DNA of 64,000 nucleotides from AR12 sp036265915 (GTDB taxonomy: Bacteria; Methylomirabilota; Methylomirabilia; Rokubacteriales; CSP1-6), in contig DATAOC010000059.1 of assembly GCA_036265915.1 (NCBI GenBank), positions 1 to 64,000 of the forward strand. Direction: 5' to 3'. The notes below the pieces were generated by a model. That model was not told the origin of the DNA, did no database searches, and saw nothing but the letters and a program-made list of their open reading frames with translations. Each line of letters starts with the position of its first letter. Positions within the stretch are counted from its first letter, which is position 1. The position numbers were made by a program, and so were the translations under genes. This document shows, piece by piece, positions 25,998 to 35,213 of the stretch.

Positions 25998-26921
25998 ATG
26001 AGTGAACGCGTGAAGGAGATCCTGTCGTGGTACGGGAGCGACAATCCCGGCACATTGACCAATCTGGCGCGGCTGCTCAACAGCGGCACGCTGGCCGGCA
26101 GCGGACGACTGGTGATCCTCCCCGTCGATCAGGGCGTCGAGCACGGTCCGGCGCGGAGCTTCGCCGTCAATCCTGCCGCGTACGATCCGCGGTATCACTT
26201 CGAGCTCGCCATCGAGGCCGGCTGCAACGCGTACGCCGCGCCGCTCGGGTTCCTGGAAGCCGGCGCGCGCGACTTCGCCGGGCGGGTCCCACTGATCCTG
26301 AAGGTCAATAACCACGACGTCCTGCTCGAGGAGAAGGATCCGAACCAGGCGATCACCGGCTCCGTCCGCGACGCCCTCCGCCTGGGCTGTGTGGCGATCG
26401 GCTTCACCATCTATCCCGGCTCCGAGCACCGGCTGGAGATGTACGAGGAGATCCGCGACATGGCGCTGGAGGCCAAGGCCAACGGTCTCGCGGTCGTGAT
26501 CTGGTCGTACCCGCGCGGCTCGGGGCTCAGCAAGGACGGCGAGACGGCGCTCGACGTCACCGCCTACGCCGCCCACATCGCGGCGCAGCTCGGCGCGCAC
26601 ATCATCAAGGTGAAGCTGCCGTCGGCGCATCTGGAGCAGGCGGCGGCCAAGAAGGTCTACGAGTCGACGCAGGTTCCGGCCGGCACGCTGGCCGAGCGCG
26701 TGCGTCATGTCGTGCAGGCCGCGTTCAACGGCCGCCGCATCGTCATCTTCTCGGGCGGTGCGGCCACCAAGGACGAGCAGGTCTTCGATGAGGTGCGGGC
26801 GATCCGCGACGGCGGCGGCTTCGGGTCCATCATCGGCCGGAACTCGTTCCAGCGAAAAAAGCCGGACGCGCTGAAGTTCCTGGCGACCGTCATGGGAATC
26901 TACGCCGGCACGCAGAAATAA
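25998..26921 (+). CDS. fbaB-like: Class I fructose-bisphosphate aldolase (DhnA/FbaB type)
   Basis: 307 residues; the ATG at 25998 is preferred over an ATG 21 bases earlier because AGGAGGAAGG lies between them. Family signatures: ILPVDQGVEHGPARSF, LGFLEAGARDFAG, LKVNNHDVLL and IIKVKLPSAHLEQ with the Schiff-base lysine in that strand, then IFSGGAATKDEQV and GSIIGRNSFQR for phosphate binding. It cleaves fructose 1,6-bisphosphate without a metal. The glucokinase gene begins 1 base after its stop, so the pair supplies two glycolytic steps. Confidence 0.93.
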   Translation: MSERVKEILSWYGSDNPGTLTNLARLLNSGTLAGSGRLVILPVDQGVEHGPARSFAVNPAAYDPRYHFELAIEAGCNAYAAPLGFLEAGARDFAGRVPLILKVNNHDVLLEEKDPNQAITGSVRDALRLGCVAIGFTIYPGSEHRLEMYEEIRDMALEAKANGLAVVIWSYPRGSGLSKDGETALDVTAYAAHIAAQLGAHIIKVKLPSAHLEQAAAKKVYESTQVPAGTLAERVRHVVQAAFNGRRIVIFSGGAATKDEQVFDEVRAIRDGGGFGSIIGRNSFQRKKPDALKFLATVMGIYAGTQK

Positions 26922-26922
26922 C

Positions 26923-27894
26923 GTGATCCTCGCGGGGGACGTCGGCGGGACGAAGACGACCCTCGCGCTCTTCGACGGCGAGCGCCTCGTCCGGGAGGCG
27001 ACGATGGCCAGTCGCGGGTTTGCCTCGCTGGAGGCGGCCATCGAGCGCTTCCTGGACGCGGCGCCGCGGCCGACCATCGCCGCCCTCGCCGTCGGCGTCG
27101 CCGGCCCCGTCATCGACGGCCGCAGCACGACCACCAACCTGCCCTGGCACATCGACGAGCGCGTGCTGGCCGCCGCCGTGCCCGTCCCTCGCGTGCGACT
27201 CGTCAACGATCTCGAGGCGGCCGCTCACGGGATGCTGGCCCTCGCCGAGGAGGATTTCCTGACGCTGCAGGCCGGGCGTCGGCAGACCGGCAATCTCGCC
27301 GTCATCGCGGCCGGCACCGGGCTGGGGGAAGCGCTCGTCGTTGCCGACGGCGAGCGCCACATCGTGATCGCCTCCGAGGGCGGCCACGCGGATTTCGCGC
27401 CGCGCGGCGACCGCCAGGAGGACCTGCTGAGGTTTCTCCGCAAGGAGTTCCAGCGCGTGAGCTACGAGCGGGTGCTGTCGGGGCCGGGCCTGCACAACGT
27501 GTACCGGTTTCTCCGCGACACCGGCGCCGCGCCGGAGTCGGCGGCGGTCGCCGACGCGCTCAGCCGGCTCGATCCCGGGGCGGTGATCACCGAGCACGCG
27601 CTCGGCGGGACGGACGCCCTCAGCGAGCGGACGGTCGAGATGTTTGCCGAGGTCTACGGAGCGGAAGCGGGCAATCTCGCGCTGAAGGGGCTTGCCGTCG
27701 GCGGCGTGGTCGTCGCCGGCGGCATCGCGCCGCGCATCGCCCCGCTGCTCGCGCGCAGCGGCTTCGTGGCCCACTTTCGCGACAAGGGCCGGCTGTCCCC
27801 GTTGATGGAGAGCATTCCGGTTCGCATCGCGCTGAACGTCCGGGCGCCGGTGCTGGGCGCCGCGCGTATCGCGCGCGCGCTCCTCACCGGGTGA
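26923..27894 (+). CDS. glk: Glucokinase
   Basis: 323 residues, GTG start 1 base after the aldolase stop. ATP-site phosphate motif ILAGDVGGTKTTLALFDG at the N-terminus, the sugar-binding LPWHIDE and VRLVNDLEAAAHG with the catalytic aspartate, AAGTGLGEAL (phosphate 2) and SEGGHADFAPRG. The C-terminus GVVVAGGIAPRI is the adenosine motif. It matches the bacterial Glk family, phosphorylating glucose at O6. Translational coupling with the aldolase is likely because of the minimal gap. Confidence 0.95.
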   Translation: MILAGDVGGTKTTLALFDGERLVREATMASRGFASLEAAIERFLDAAPRPTIAALAVGVAGPVIDGRSTTTNLPWHIDERVLAAAVPVPRVRLVNDLEAAAHGMLALAEEDFLTLQAGRRQTGNLAVIAAGTGLGEALVVADGERHIVIASEGGHADFAPRGDRQEDLLRFLRKEFQRVSYERVLSGPGLHNVYRFLRDTGAAPESAAVADALSRLDPGAVITEHALGGTDALSERTVEMFAEVYGAEAGNLALKGLAVGGVVVAGGIAPRIAPLLARSGFVAHFRDKGRLSPLMESIPVRIALNVRAPVLGAARIARALLTG

Positions 27895-27903
27895 GCGTTC
27901 GGC

Positions 27904-30591
27904 TCAGGACGTGGCGGCGGGGACGGGCGCCTCGCCGTCGACGCGCAGCGGCAAGATCACGCTGAAGGTCGTCCCCTTGCCGAGCTCGCTCTGGACGTCG
28001 ATCGTCCCGCCGTGGCTCTGCACGATCCCGAGACTGACGGACAGCCCCAGGCCGGTGCCGCTCACCTCGGGCTTCGTCGTGAAGAACGGATCGAAGATCC
28101 GATCCCGGTGCTCGGGCGCGATGCCGGGTCCCGTGTCCTCGAAGTCCACGCGCACGCCGCGACTGTCCGCCGCGGTCCGGACGGTGAGGGAGCCGCCATT
28201 GGGCATCACGTAGACGGCGTTGTTGATGATGTTGAGGAACACCTGCTTGATGCGTGACACGTCGAGCTCGGCGCCCGGCAGGTCGGGTGCGTACTGCTCG
28301 TTGACCGTCACGCTGCCGAACGCGCCCTGGCGCCGCACCATCGTGATCACCTGCTCGAGCACCTGGTTGAGGCTCGCCGTCTCCGGCATGAAATCGCGCT
28401 GACGGCTGAATTGCAGCAGGTCGCGGACGATGTCACGAGCGCGCGAGGCCTCGTCCTGGATGAGTGTCAGCTCCTCGCGCATCGGATCCTCGGGCTTGAG
28501 GCGCTCGGCGATGAACGACGCGAAGCCGAGCACCGTGGTGAGCGGATTGTTGATCTCGTGCGCGATGTTGGCGGCGAGCTCACCGATGGCGGCGAGCTTG
28601 GTCGATTGCACGAGCTGCGCCTGGGTCTGCTTGAGCTCGGTCATCTGCTGCTTGACGCCCGCGTACAGCCGCGAGTTCTCCACCGCGAGCGCGCCCTGCA
28701 GCGCGATGCCTTCGGTGAGTCGCAGCTCCTCGGACGTGAAGCGATGCGCCTCGCGCAGCCAGAGCACCGAGAAGGCACCGATCAGCTCGCCTTTCCAGCG
28801 GATGGGCTGGATGAGGAGCGACTTGTGCTCGATGAGCGGGGTCAGGGCGCCGTCGCTCCACGGCTGCGTCTGCCCGTCGGTGGCGGTCACCGGTGTCGCG
28901 AGGCCGCCGACTTTCGCCAGGAACGGATCGTCGACCCTCAAGGTGGCGGCCTCCGCCTTGCCCAGCAGATCCTTCGGGACGTGGTAGCCGACGAGCGGCA
29001 CGTAGCGGTCGCGCGTCGGCGTCAGCAGCCACGCCATGCCGGTGTCGGCGCCGAGCGCGCGCACCATCTCGCGGGTCGTGCGGCGAAGCACCTCGGTGAG
29101 GTCGAGGGTCGATCCAACGGCCTGACTCACGGACACGAGCGTCTCGGTGTGACGCAGTCGCAGCTCTGTCTCCTCATGCAGCCGGGCGTTGCGAATGCCG
29201 ACGGCCGCCGAGGTTCCGAGCGCCTGCGCGAGTGCGACCTCCTCCTGCTGGAACTCACGACGCTGCCGGCTCCAGCAGAGCAGCACGCCGATCGGGGTGC
29301 TGTCCAAAACGAGGGGGACGCCGACGAAGGAGACGAGACCTTCGGCCTGTGCCCACTCGCGCTCGCGGAAGCGCGGGTCCACCAATAGATCCGGCAGCAC
29401 CAGCGGCGCGAGGTGCTCCATCAGCCAGCCGACGGCGCCCTCGCCGGCGGCGAAGCGCATACGCGCGAGCGCCGGCTTCCCGGCGAGGCCCGACTGCGCG
29501 GCCAGCCGGTATTCCGTGTCGGCCTCGTGCAGCCAGATGCGCACGACGTCGACGCCGAGCCGGGTACGCACGAGCTCGGTGAAGCGCTGCAGCACCTCGC
29601 GGACGTGCAGTGAGCCGGCCAGCAGGTGCCCCGCCTCCACCAGGCTCTCCTGCTCGGCCGCGCGGCGGACGACGCCCTCGTAGAGGCGGGAGTTCTCGAC
29701 GGCGATCGCGACCTGGTTGGCCACGATGTTCAGCAGCTGCTCCTCATCCGCCTTGGCGCCCGGCGGCAGCACGAGGCGCGCGGTCATCTGCCCGAGTGGT
29801 CGTCCGCGGACGGCGAGCGGCAGCCGCCACTCCGTCTCGCTCCAGTCTTCCGCCGGGGCCACTCGCGTGCCCGCCAGCACGCTGCGCGGCCGATCGGCGA
29901 TGGACTCGGCGGTGACCTCCACGTGGACGTCGCTGTCGAGCATGTCGACGGCCATGAACGTCGTGCCCAGGGCGCGGCCGAGGTTCGGCAGGAGCTGCTC
30001 GAGCATGGCGCGGACGCCCACCTCGGACGTGATGTCCTGGACCGAGCGATGGAGATCGGCGAGCTGGCCTGCGCGCCGGACGAAATGCTGGTTCAGCCGC
30101 TTGAGCTCCTCCACCTGGTTGACGAGCCGGTACACGAGTCGCTGGTTCAGCTCGCGCAGATAGACGCTCTGCTCCTTCTCCTCCACCCGCTCGCGCTTGC
30201 CCTGCATGAATTCGGCGACCTGGCGCGGAAACGCGTCGACGTCGATCGGCTTCTGAATGTAGCCGTCGCAGCCGGCCACCAGCGTCCGCTGACGGTCGCC
30301 CTCCATCGCATAGGCAGTGACGGCGATGACCGGGGTCGTCGCGAACGCCGGGAACGATTTGATGATGGCCACGACCTCGTACCCGTCGACCGCGGGCAGG
30401 TTCACGTCGAGCAGGATCAGCGCGGGCTCCTCCCGGACGGCGGCCTCGATGCCCGAGAGGCCGTCCTCGGCATCGATGACCGTGTAGCCCTCGGCCTCCA
30501 GGACCGCGCGCACGAGCATGCGATTTTCGCGGTTGTCCTCGACGTGGAGGATCTTGGCGCGACTGCCGTCCCTGCGCACCGGTGCGGGCAT
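27904..30591 (-). CDS. Hybrid sensor kinase: receiver - three GAF domains - histidine kinase
   Basis: 895 residues. An N-terminal receiver (KILHVEDNRENR, phosphoacceptor D62, K114) is followed by a coiled-coil (about 130-175) and three GAF-type sensor domains (about 185-320, 330-480, 490-650). The kinase core has H678 in NIAHEINNPL, N-box INNAVYVMPN, DTGPGIAPEH and GTGLGLSVSLG. There is no membrane segment, so it is a soluble sensor. The receiver at the N-terminus means another kinase, perhaps the membrane kinase encoded just upstream (12-base gap), can phosphorylate it. A GAAGGAA ribosome-binding site precedes ATG. Confidence 0.92.
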   Translation of the reverse strand: MPAPVRRDGSRAKILHVEDNRENRMLVRAVLEAEGYTVIDAEDGLSGIEAAVREEPALILLDVNLPAVDGYEVVAIIKSFPAFATTPVIAVTAYAMEGDRQRTLVAGCDGYIQKPIDVDAFPRQVAEFMQGKRERVEEKEQSVYLRELNQRLVYRLVNQVEELKRLNQHFVRRAGQLADLHRSVQDITSEVGVRAMLEQLLPNLGRALGTTFMAVDMLDSDVHVEVTAESIADRPRSVLAGTRVAPAEDWSETEWRLPLAVRGRPLGQMTARLVLPPGAKADEEQLLNIVANQVAIAVENSRLYEGVVRRAAEQESLVEAGHLLAGSLHVREVLQRFTELVRTRLGVDVVRIWLHEADTEYRLAAQSGLAGKPALARMRFAAGEGAVGWLMEHLAPLVLPDLLVDPRFREREWAQAEGLVSFVGVPLVLDSTPIGVLLCWSRQRREFQQEEVALAQALGTSAAVGIRNARLHEETELRLRHTETLVSVSQAVGSTLDLTEVLRRTTREMVRALGADTGMAWLLTPTRDRYVPLVGYHVPKDLLGKAEAATLRVDDPFLAKVGGLATPVTATDGQTQPWSDGALTPLIEHKSLLIQPIRWKGELIGAFSVLWLREAHRFTSEELRLTEGIALQGALAVENSRLYAGVKQQMTELKQTQAQLVQSTKLAAIGELAANIAHEINNPLTTVLGFASFIAERLKPEDPMREELTLIQDEASRARDIVRDLLQFSRQRDFMPETASLNQVLEQVITMVRRQGAFGSVTVNEQYAPDLPGAELDVSRIKQVFLNIINNAVYVMPNGGSLTVRTAADSRGVRVDFEDTGPGIAPEHRDRIFDPFFTTKPEVSGTGLGLSVSLGIVQSHGGTIDVQSELGKGTTFSVILPLRVDGEAPVPAATS

Positions 30592-30603
30592 GGAGTGTTC
30601 CTT

Positions 30604-32748
30604 CTATGACGCCGCCGCGGTCAGCGGCAGCGTGAAGTGAAACGTCGAGCCCTGGTTCTCCCGGCTTTCCGCCCAGATGCGGCCCCGGTGAAGCTCGACG
30701 AACTTCTTGCTGATGGCCAGGCCCAGCCCCGTTCCGTCTGCTTGCTGTGCCAGCGGGTTGTCGAGCCGCTGGAAGGGCTCGAACAGCCGCGCGAGGTCGG
30801 ACGGGGCGATGCCGATGCCGGTGTCCGCCACCGACACGTGAAGCGCGTCCGGCTCGCGCCGTACCTGGACGAGCACGCGGCCGGCCGCGGTGAACTTGAT
30901 CGCGTTCGAGACGAGGTTCAGCAGCACCTGCCTGACGCGCGTGCGATCCGCGTAGACGTCCGGGAGGTCGACGGGGACATCCTTCTCCACCTTCACGCGC
31001 TTCTCGCGCACGAGCGGCAGCGACGACTCGATGCATTCATCGACGATGGCATGCAGGCTGACCTTCTCCGGCCGCATCTCGAACTTGCCGGCCTCGATCC
31101 GCGAGAAGTCCAGGATGCCGTTGATGAGCTCCAGGAGGTGACGGCTGGAGTTGTGCACCGACCGCACGTAGGCCTCCTGGCGCTCGGTGAGCTCACCGTC
31201 CAGCCGGTTCAGCAGCACCTTCGAGAAGCCGATGATCGAGTTCAGCGGCGTCCGCAGCTCGTGCGACATGTTGGCCAGGAACTGCGACTTCAGGCGACTG
31301 GCCTCCATCAGCCGGACGTTCGACGTCGACAGGCCCTCGTACAGCCTCGCGTTTTCCAGCGAGATGGCGGCCTGGTTGGCGAGCAGCGAGAGAACGTCGA
31401 GCTCCTGCGCGTCGAAGATCTCCCCGGACAGCTTCTCGCCGAGGAGGAGGATGCCGTTCAGCTTGTTGTCGATCCGCAGCGGCACGATGAGCGACGCCTT
31501 GACGGCTTCGAGCTCGCCCTCCGCCGCCTCGAAATATCGGGCGATGCGCGGATTGAGCTTGACCTCTTCCTTGACGAGCAGCCCTTCGTTGTCCGTGAGC
31601 CACTGGACGATCGGATTGTCGACGCGGATGGAATCCAGCCCGGAGCCCTCGTCGAGCGTCGTCTCCTCGCGGTAGTTCACGAACATGTTCGTGGCGGCAT
31701 CGTGAATCATCAGGCCGGCATGCGTCACCGGGATTCCGCGCACGAGACCGTGCACGAGCGTGTCGACGAGCTCGTTGAAATTGAGGATGCCGCTCATGCG
31801 CTTGCTGAGCGACAGGAGAGTCTCGTAGCAGCCCTGCCGCTTGCTGAACATGACGCGGTGGATCCGGTCTTCGAGGAGCTGGCCCCACGGCGACAGCAGC
31901 ACGGTCACCATGAAGCCCAGCGGCACCACCACCCAGATCGTGTCGATGTCGCTGAGGTTGAAGTAGTTCTCGATCGTCCGCGTCACCGCGTACAGCACGG
32001 CCGTGATGACGGCTCCCACCACGCCGTACACCGCGGCCTTCTTCACGGCGAGGTCGACCGCGAACAGCCGGTAGCGAACGATCGATGTTCCGAGCATCAA
32101 GGCGAAGATCATGTTGGCGGGGATGCCGATCGGGTACAGCTGGTCGGCGACGGGGATGTACTTGGCCACCATGAACCGCGCGAAGTCGATGACACCGCCG
32201 GCGAGACTGACCAGCGTGCCCAGCAGAATGAGCGTCCCGCGGTTGCGGCGGAAGCTCGAATCGGCGCCGTGCTCGGCCGTCACCATGAGGCGGAGGCCGT
32301 AGATCATGAAGGTGTTGAACGCCAGGAAGAACGGGATGTAGAGCGGCCCGGTGGCCGGCGCCCAGCCCCAGTACGTCCACACCACGCCCTTCATGAAGAG
32401 CGGGGTGCCGCTGAGGTTCACGACGGTGTAGAGGAACGAGACGCCATATGCGAGCACCAGCGAGGGGCGATGGCGCGTGGTGGCGTCCAGGAAGATCAGG
32501 ACGAAGTGATAGTGGAAGGCGGGGACGAGCAGCACGCCGACGTGGATGACGAACTCGGCGAACATCGCCGCGCTGGCGTCCGGGGCGGAGCGCAGCATGA
32601 AGACCCCGATGTTCCAGAGCGCGATGGCGGAGGCAAAGTAGGCGAAGACGCGATTGAGTCGGCTGCCCGGGTTCCTGAGCAGGGACAGCGCGGCCAGGGT
32701 GACGTTCAGGAAGAAGGCGAAGAGTGGAAGAAGACTATGCGGGCTCAA
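30604..32748 (-). CDS. Membrane histidine kinase with 7TM-type sensor and GAF domain
   Basis: 714 residues from a TTG at 32748 that overlaps the GNAT gene end by 14 bases. Nine or so hydrophobic helices occupy residues 1-280, the first seven resembling the histidine-kinase N-terminal 7TM region. A GAF domain follows (about 310-470), then the dimerisation domain with H496 (NMSHELRTPL), N-box NLVSNAIKF, DTGIGIAPSD and GTGLGLAISKK. It is a complete membrane sensor. With no response regulator of its own alongside, the likely partner is the receiver of the next kinase or the regulators at 36-41 kb. Confidence 0.9.
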   Translation of the reverse strand: MSPHSLLPLFAFFLNVTLAALSLLRNPGSRLNRVFAYFASAIALWNIGVFMLRSAPDASAAMFAEFVIHVGVLLVPAFHYHFVLIFLDATTRHRPSLVLAYGVSFLYTVVNLSGTPLFMKGVVWTYWGWAPATGPLYIPFFLAFNTFMIYGLRLMVTAEHGADSSFRRNRGTLILLGTLVSLAGGVIDFARFMVAKYIPVADQLYPIGIPANMIFALMLGTSIVRYRLFAVDLAVKKAAVYGVVGAVITAVLYAVTRTIENYFNLSDIDTIWVVVPLGFMVTVLLSPWGQLLEDRIHRVMFSKRQGCYETLLSLSKRMSGILNFNELVDTLVHGLVRGIPVTHAGLMIHDAATNMFVNYREETTLDEGSGLDSIRVDNPIVQWLTDNEGLLVKEEVKLNPRIARYFEAAEGELEAVKASLIVPLRIDNKLNGILLLGEKLSGEIFDAQELDVLSLLANQAAISLENARLYEGLSTSNVRLMEASRLKSQFLANMSHELRTPLNSIIGFSKVLLNRLDGELTERQEAYVRSVHNSSRHLLELINGILDFSRIEAGKFEMRPEKVSLHAIVDECIESSLPLVREKRVKVEKDVPVDLPDVYADRTRVRQVLLNLVSNAIKFTAAGRVLVQVRREPDALHVSVADTGIGIAPSDLARLFEPFQRLDNPLAQQADGTGLGLAISKKFVELHRGRIWAESRENQGSTFHFTLPLTAAAS

Positions 32749-33415
32749 TGACGTTCCGCTCGGAGTCCTCGGGGAGAGGAAGCGCGACGACGTCGCGCCG
32801 GCGCACCGCGGCGATCTCCTCGCCGAGGATGCCGAAGACGACCACGTCCCAGTACCGGGAGCCGTCGTACCCCGCCTGCCGCAGCACGCCTTCCTGGTGA
32901 AAGCCGTTCCGCCGCAGCGAGTTCATGCTCAGGACGTTGTACTCGTAGACCTTGGCCTCGAGTCGCCGGAGCCCCAGCACGTCGACGCCATAGTACGAGA
33001 TGAGCTTGCCCGCCTCGACGCCGAAGCCCCGACGGATGGCGCGCGAGTCCGCGATGATCGTCTCGAGAAAGGCGTAGCCCTCGAGCATGTGGATGTTGAA
33101 GAGCCGCACGAGCCCTACCGGCTTCGCGAAACCGCCGATGCAGGCCTCCACCATCAGCACGACCTGGCTCGGGTCATTCAGCACCGCGTCGTAAAAGCCG
33201 GCGCCCTTGTCCCAGTCGTGCTTGAACGCGTGGAGGAACTCGCTGCCGACCATGCGCTCGATGAAGGGGTCGTCGACCCAGCTCGCGAGGTGGTCGAGGT
33301 CGCGAGGCGTGAAGGTCCGCAGGTAGACGCGGAGGCCGCGGGCGATGACAACGTGGTCAGCGCGCACTCGCGCGCGCGGCGGGGCCTCCGCCGGGCGGCG
33401 CTGCGTCGTGATCAT
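32735..33415 (-). CDS. GNAT-family acetyltransferase
   Basis: 226 residues. After a 25-residue arm comes VYLRTFTPRDLDHLASWVDDPF, the RimJ/RimL-like GNAT start; the acetyl-CoA loop is RAIRRGFGVEAGKLISYY (R-R-G-x-G-x-E-A), and the end AKVYEYNVLSMNSLRRNGFHQEGVLRQAGY is the classic strand-helix of this subgroup. It would acetylate a small molecule or a protein N-terminus; no substrate is indicated. The kinase gene that follows starts inside its last codons, so the two are co-expressed. Confidence 0.85.
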   Translation of the reverse strand: MITTQRRPAEAPPRARVRADHVVIARGLRVYLRTFTPRDLDHLASWVDDPFIERMVGSEFLHAFKHDWDKGAGFYDAVLNDPSQVVLMVEACIGGFAKPVGLVRLFNIHMLEGYAFLETIIADSRAIRRGFGVEAGKLISYYGVDVLGLRRLEAKVYEYNVLSMNSLRRNGFHQEGVLRQAGYDGSRYWDVVVFGILGEEIAAVRRRDVVALPLPEDSERNVIEPA

Positions 33416-33542
33416 GATCGGATGCGCCTCGTGCGCTGCACCGCGCTGATCACCTCACATGAGGTTCGCGCGCGGGCGGTGGGGCCGCCCGCGCGTCTGG
33501 CGCTGCATTCGTTCTCCGCGCCGGCAGTCCGGCCGTCGGCCG

Positions 33543-34214
33543 CTAGAACGTGATCTCGAATCTCACCGTGGGATAGCCGAGCGCCTTCTCGTCGTCCCGC
33601 ACCTTCTCCCACGAGTAATCGTCGAGCAGGTAGAGCGGCTGCAGGCACGCCGCCGGCGGCTCGCTCGAGGCGCGGCAGTACGCGGCCATGCTCGGATCCG
33701 CGATCGGAGCCGTCGGGAGCCGGAACGTGCCGGTGAACGGAACGCGGTCGCCGCGGTCCAGCGCCATCGTCCCGTGCACGTATCCCAGCGGCACCGAGTG
33801 GAGGATGGCCGGGCTGAAATCCATGCGTCCCGAGAATGCGCCCTTCGCGACCACGACTTCCGGGCTGTCGAATGGATTGACGTCCTGCACGACCACCGTG
33901 AACGTGCCGCCGAAGTGGCCGCGGCCGGTCTTCAGGTTGATGTTGTCCGCGCCCGTCGCATTCAGCGTGCAGAATCCGGCGCCGGGATTGACCTTCGCCA
34001 CCAGGTCCGCCGGGCAGAGCGGTGAGCCGACCAGCGCATAGCCCATCAGCTCGGACGTCGCTCGCCGCGCCGGAGATCTCCACGCGGTGATCGTCATGTT
34101 CTCGGTGAGCTCGTAGAGCCACGCCTGCGGTTTCTCTCCGGCGTAGCCGGGAGTCACGCCTGCAACCGTCGCGAGAAGTAGCGCGGCTACCGCGGCCTTT
34201 ATCGACGTCTTCAT
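33543..34214 (-). CDS. Secreted protein of unknown function, probable sigma-54-dependent expression
   Basis: 223 residues with GGAGGG 7 bases before ATG and a signal peptide (AAVAALLLATVAGVTPGYA). The mature part is beta-rich with MTVVVQ-like strands and four cysteines (PLCPADL, GFCTLNAT, AAYCRASS, AACLQPL) that may form two disulfides. No catalytic motif or membrane anchor is visible. A strong -24/-12 promoter lies about 52 bases upstream, nearly identical to that of the signalling operon starting at 40105, so the two are likely expressed together. Confidence 0.7.
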   Translation of the reverse strand: MKTSIKAAVAALLLATVAGVTPGYAGEKPQAWLYELTENMTITAWRSPARRATSELMGYALVGSPLCPADLVAKVNPGAGFCTLNATGADNINLKTGRGHFGGTFTVVVQDVNPFDSPEVVVAKGAFSGRMDFSPAILHSVPLGYVHGTMALDRGDRVPFTGTFRLPTAPIADPSMAAYCRASSEPPAACLQPLYLLDDYSWEKVRDDEKALGYPTVRFEITF

Positions 34215-34265
34215 CGAACGCCCTCCCACACTGAGATCCCGCTGGTGCGGGATGCCCAGTGCAGA

Positions 34266-34280
34266 GCAAGGCGGGTACCA
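34266..34280 (-). promoter_or_regulatory. Sigma-54 (-24/-12) promoter of the secreted-protein gene
   Basis: Read on the minus strand the site is TGGTACCCGCCTTGC, followed by T: GG and GC are exactly 10 bases apart and match the TGGYAC-N5-TTGCW consensus. Transcription would start about 40 bases before the ATG at 34214. 14 of 15 bases are shared with the site at 40152-40166. Confidence 0.75.
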
Positions 34281-34399
34281 AAGCTGCGGATGGTTCGTAA
34301 GCTTCTGAATCAGCAGATAATTCCGACGCTGCGAGCTCGCCGGAGGGACGGCCGGCTGGTTGATTCATGATCGAATCGTCGGTGCACGGCGGCATCGGT

Positions 34400-34415
34400 C
34401 GGCCGGTATCTGACC
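34400..34415. promoter_or_regulatory. Candidate activator (enhancer) site
   Basis: CGGCCGGTATCTGACC matches TGGCCGATTTCTGGCC at 40240-40255 in 12 of 16 positions. Each lies roughly 75-120 bases upstream of one of the two near-identical sigma-54 promoters, the usual place for NtrC-type binding. Confidence 0.4.
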
Positions 34416-34439
34416 AGCGCCCGACGGCTTGCGGTTGAC

Positions 34440-35213
34440 TCACGTGCGGCTGCGGACCCACGCCAGCCGGCTGATCCCGGCCAGGAAGGTCTCCCGCGAA
34501 TCGAGGATTTCGAAGCCGGCTGCGCCGAGTGCCCCGTGAAACGACGTCTCGCTGAGGTAGCGGCGGTCGACGTGCCGCAGCATTTCGAACAGGGCCGTGG
34601 GCAGCAGCCAGCGCAGCGAGCGGAACGCCTGTCCGATCCCTTTGCTTGCCCGCACGTCAGCGAATGTCTGTGCCACGTGGGCGGGCCGCGAATAGGTCAG
34701 GAAGACGGCGTGTCCCCCCGGCTTCAGCAGCCGGCGGCAGGCCGCAATCACGGCGTCGGGCCGGGGGTGCCAGTACAGCGTATGCATGCTGACGATGACG
34801 TCGTAGCGCGCCGTCTTCGAGGCGGCCGCGCTTGCGACATCGGCGTGCTCGAAGCGCAAGGAGGCGGTCGGCTCGTGCCGGCGCCGCGCGACGTCGATGA
34901 GGTGCGCGACCACGTCGATCCCGGTCACGTCGTAGCCGCGCGCGGCGAGTCGGGCCGCCACGGTTCCGACGCCGCAGGAGACGTCGAGCACCGCCGGCGG
35001 CGGTCCCGAGGGCTTCGGCCGCGCGGAGCGGTCGACATACGCGAATACCTCGTCGAGCAGGGCTTCGTAGGGCGGAAACCCGGAAACGACCGCGTCGTAC
35101 GTGAGACCGTAGCCCATGGCGAGCAGCCGCTCGGAGCGGTGCATGAGCGCGCGCGGCCCACCGGTGGCGATCTCGGGGTCGACGATGTCGCGCCGGGCCG
35201 CGTTGCCGCTCAT
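34440..35213 (-). CDS. SAM-dependent methyltransferase (tandem copy 2)
   Basis: 257 residues, ATG overlapping the previous stop by 1 base (TGATG). The SAM-binding fold shows VLDVSCGVGTVAARLAARG (motif I), a post-I acidic residue VTGIDVV, and CRRLLKPGGHAVFLTYS. It shares overall layout with the gene before it: an N-terminal GYGLTYDAVVSGFPPYE region, an LLP-rich helix after motif III and a terminal ISRLAWVRSRT. The two are probably diverged duplicates acting on related small molecules or lipids. It ends the signalling operon that begins at 40105. Confidence 0.88.
   Translation of the reverse strand: MSGNAARRDIVDPEIATGGPRALMHRSERLLAMGYGLTYDAVVSGFPPYEALLDEVFAYVDRSARPKPSGPPPAVLDVSCGVGTVAARLAARGYDVTGIDVVAHLIDVARRRHEPTASLRFEHADVASAAASKTARYDVIVSMHTLYWHPRPDAVIAACRRLLKPGGHAVFLTYSRPAHVAQTFADVRASKGIGQAFRSLRWLLPTALFEMLRHVDRRYLSETSFHGALGAAGFEILDSRETFLAGISRLAWVRSRT

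Noticed and set aside
30637..32751. 704-residue plus-strand open frame opposite the membrane kinase
   Set aside because: Composition is a mirror of the kinase codons (His/Arg/Glu/Val-rich) with no domain; the kinase on the other strand has all its motifs.
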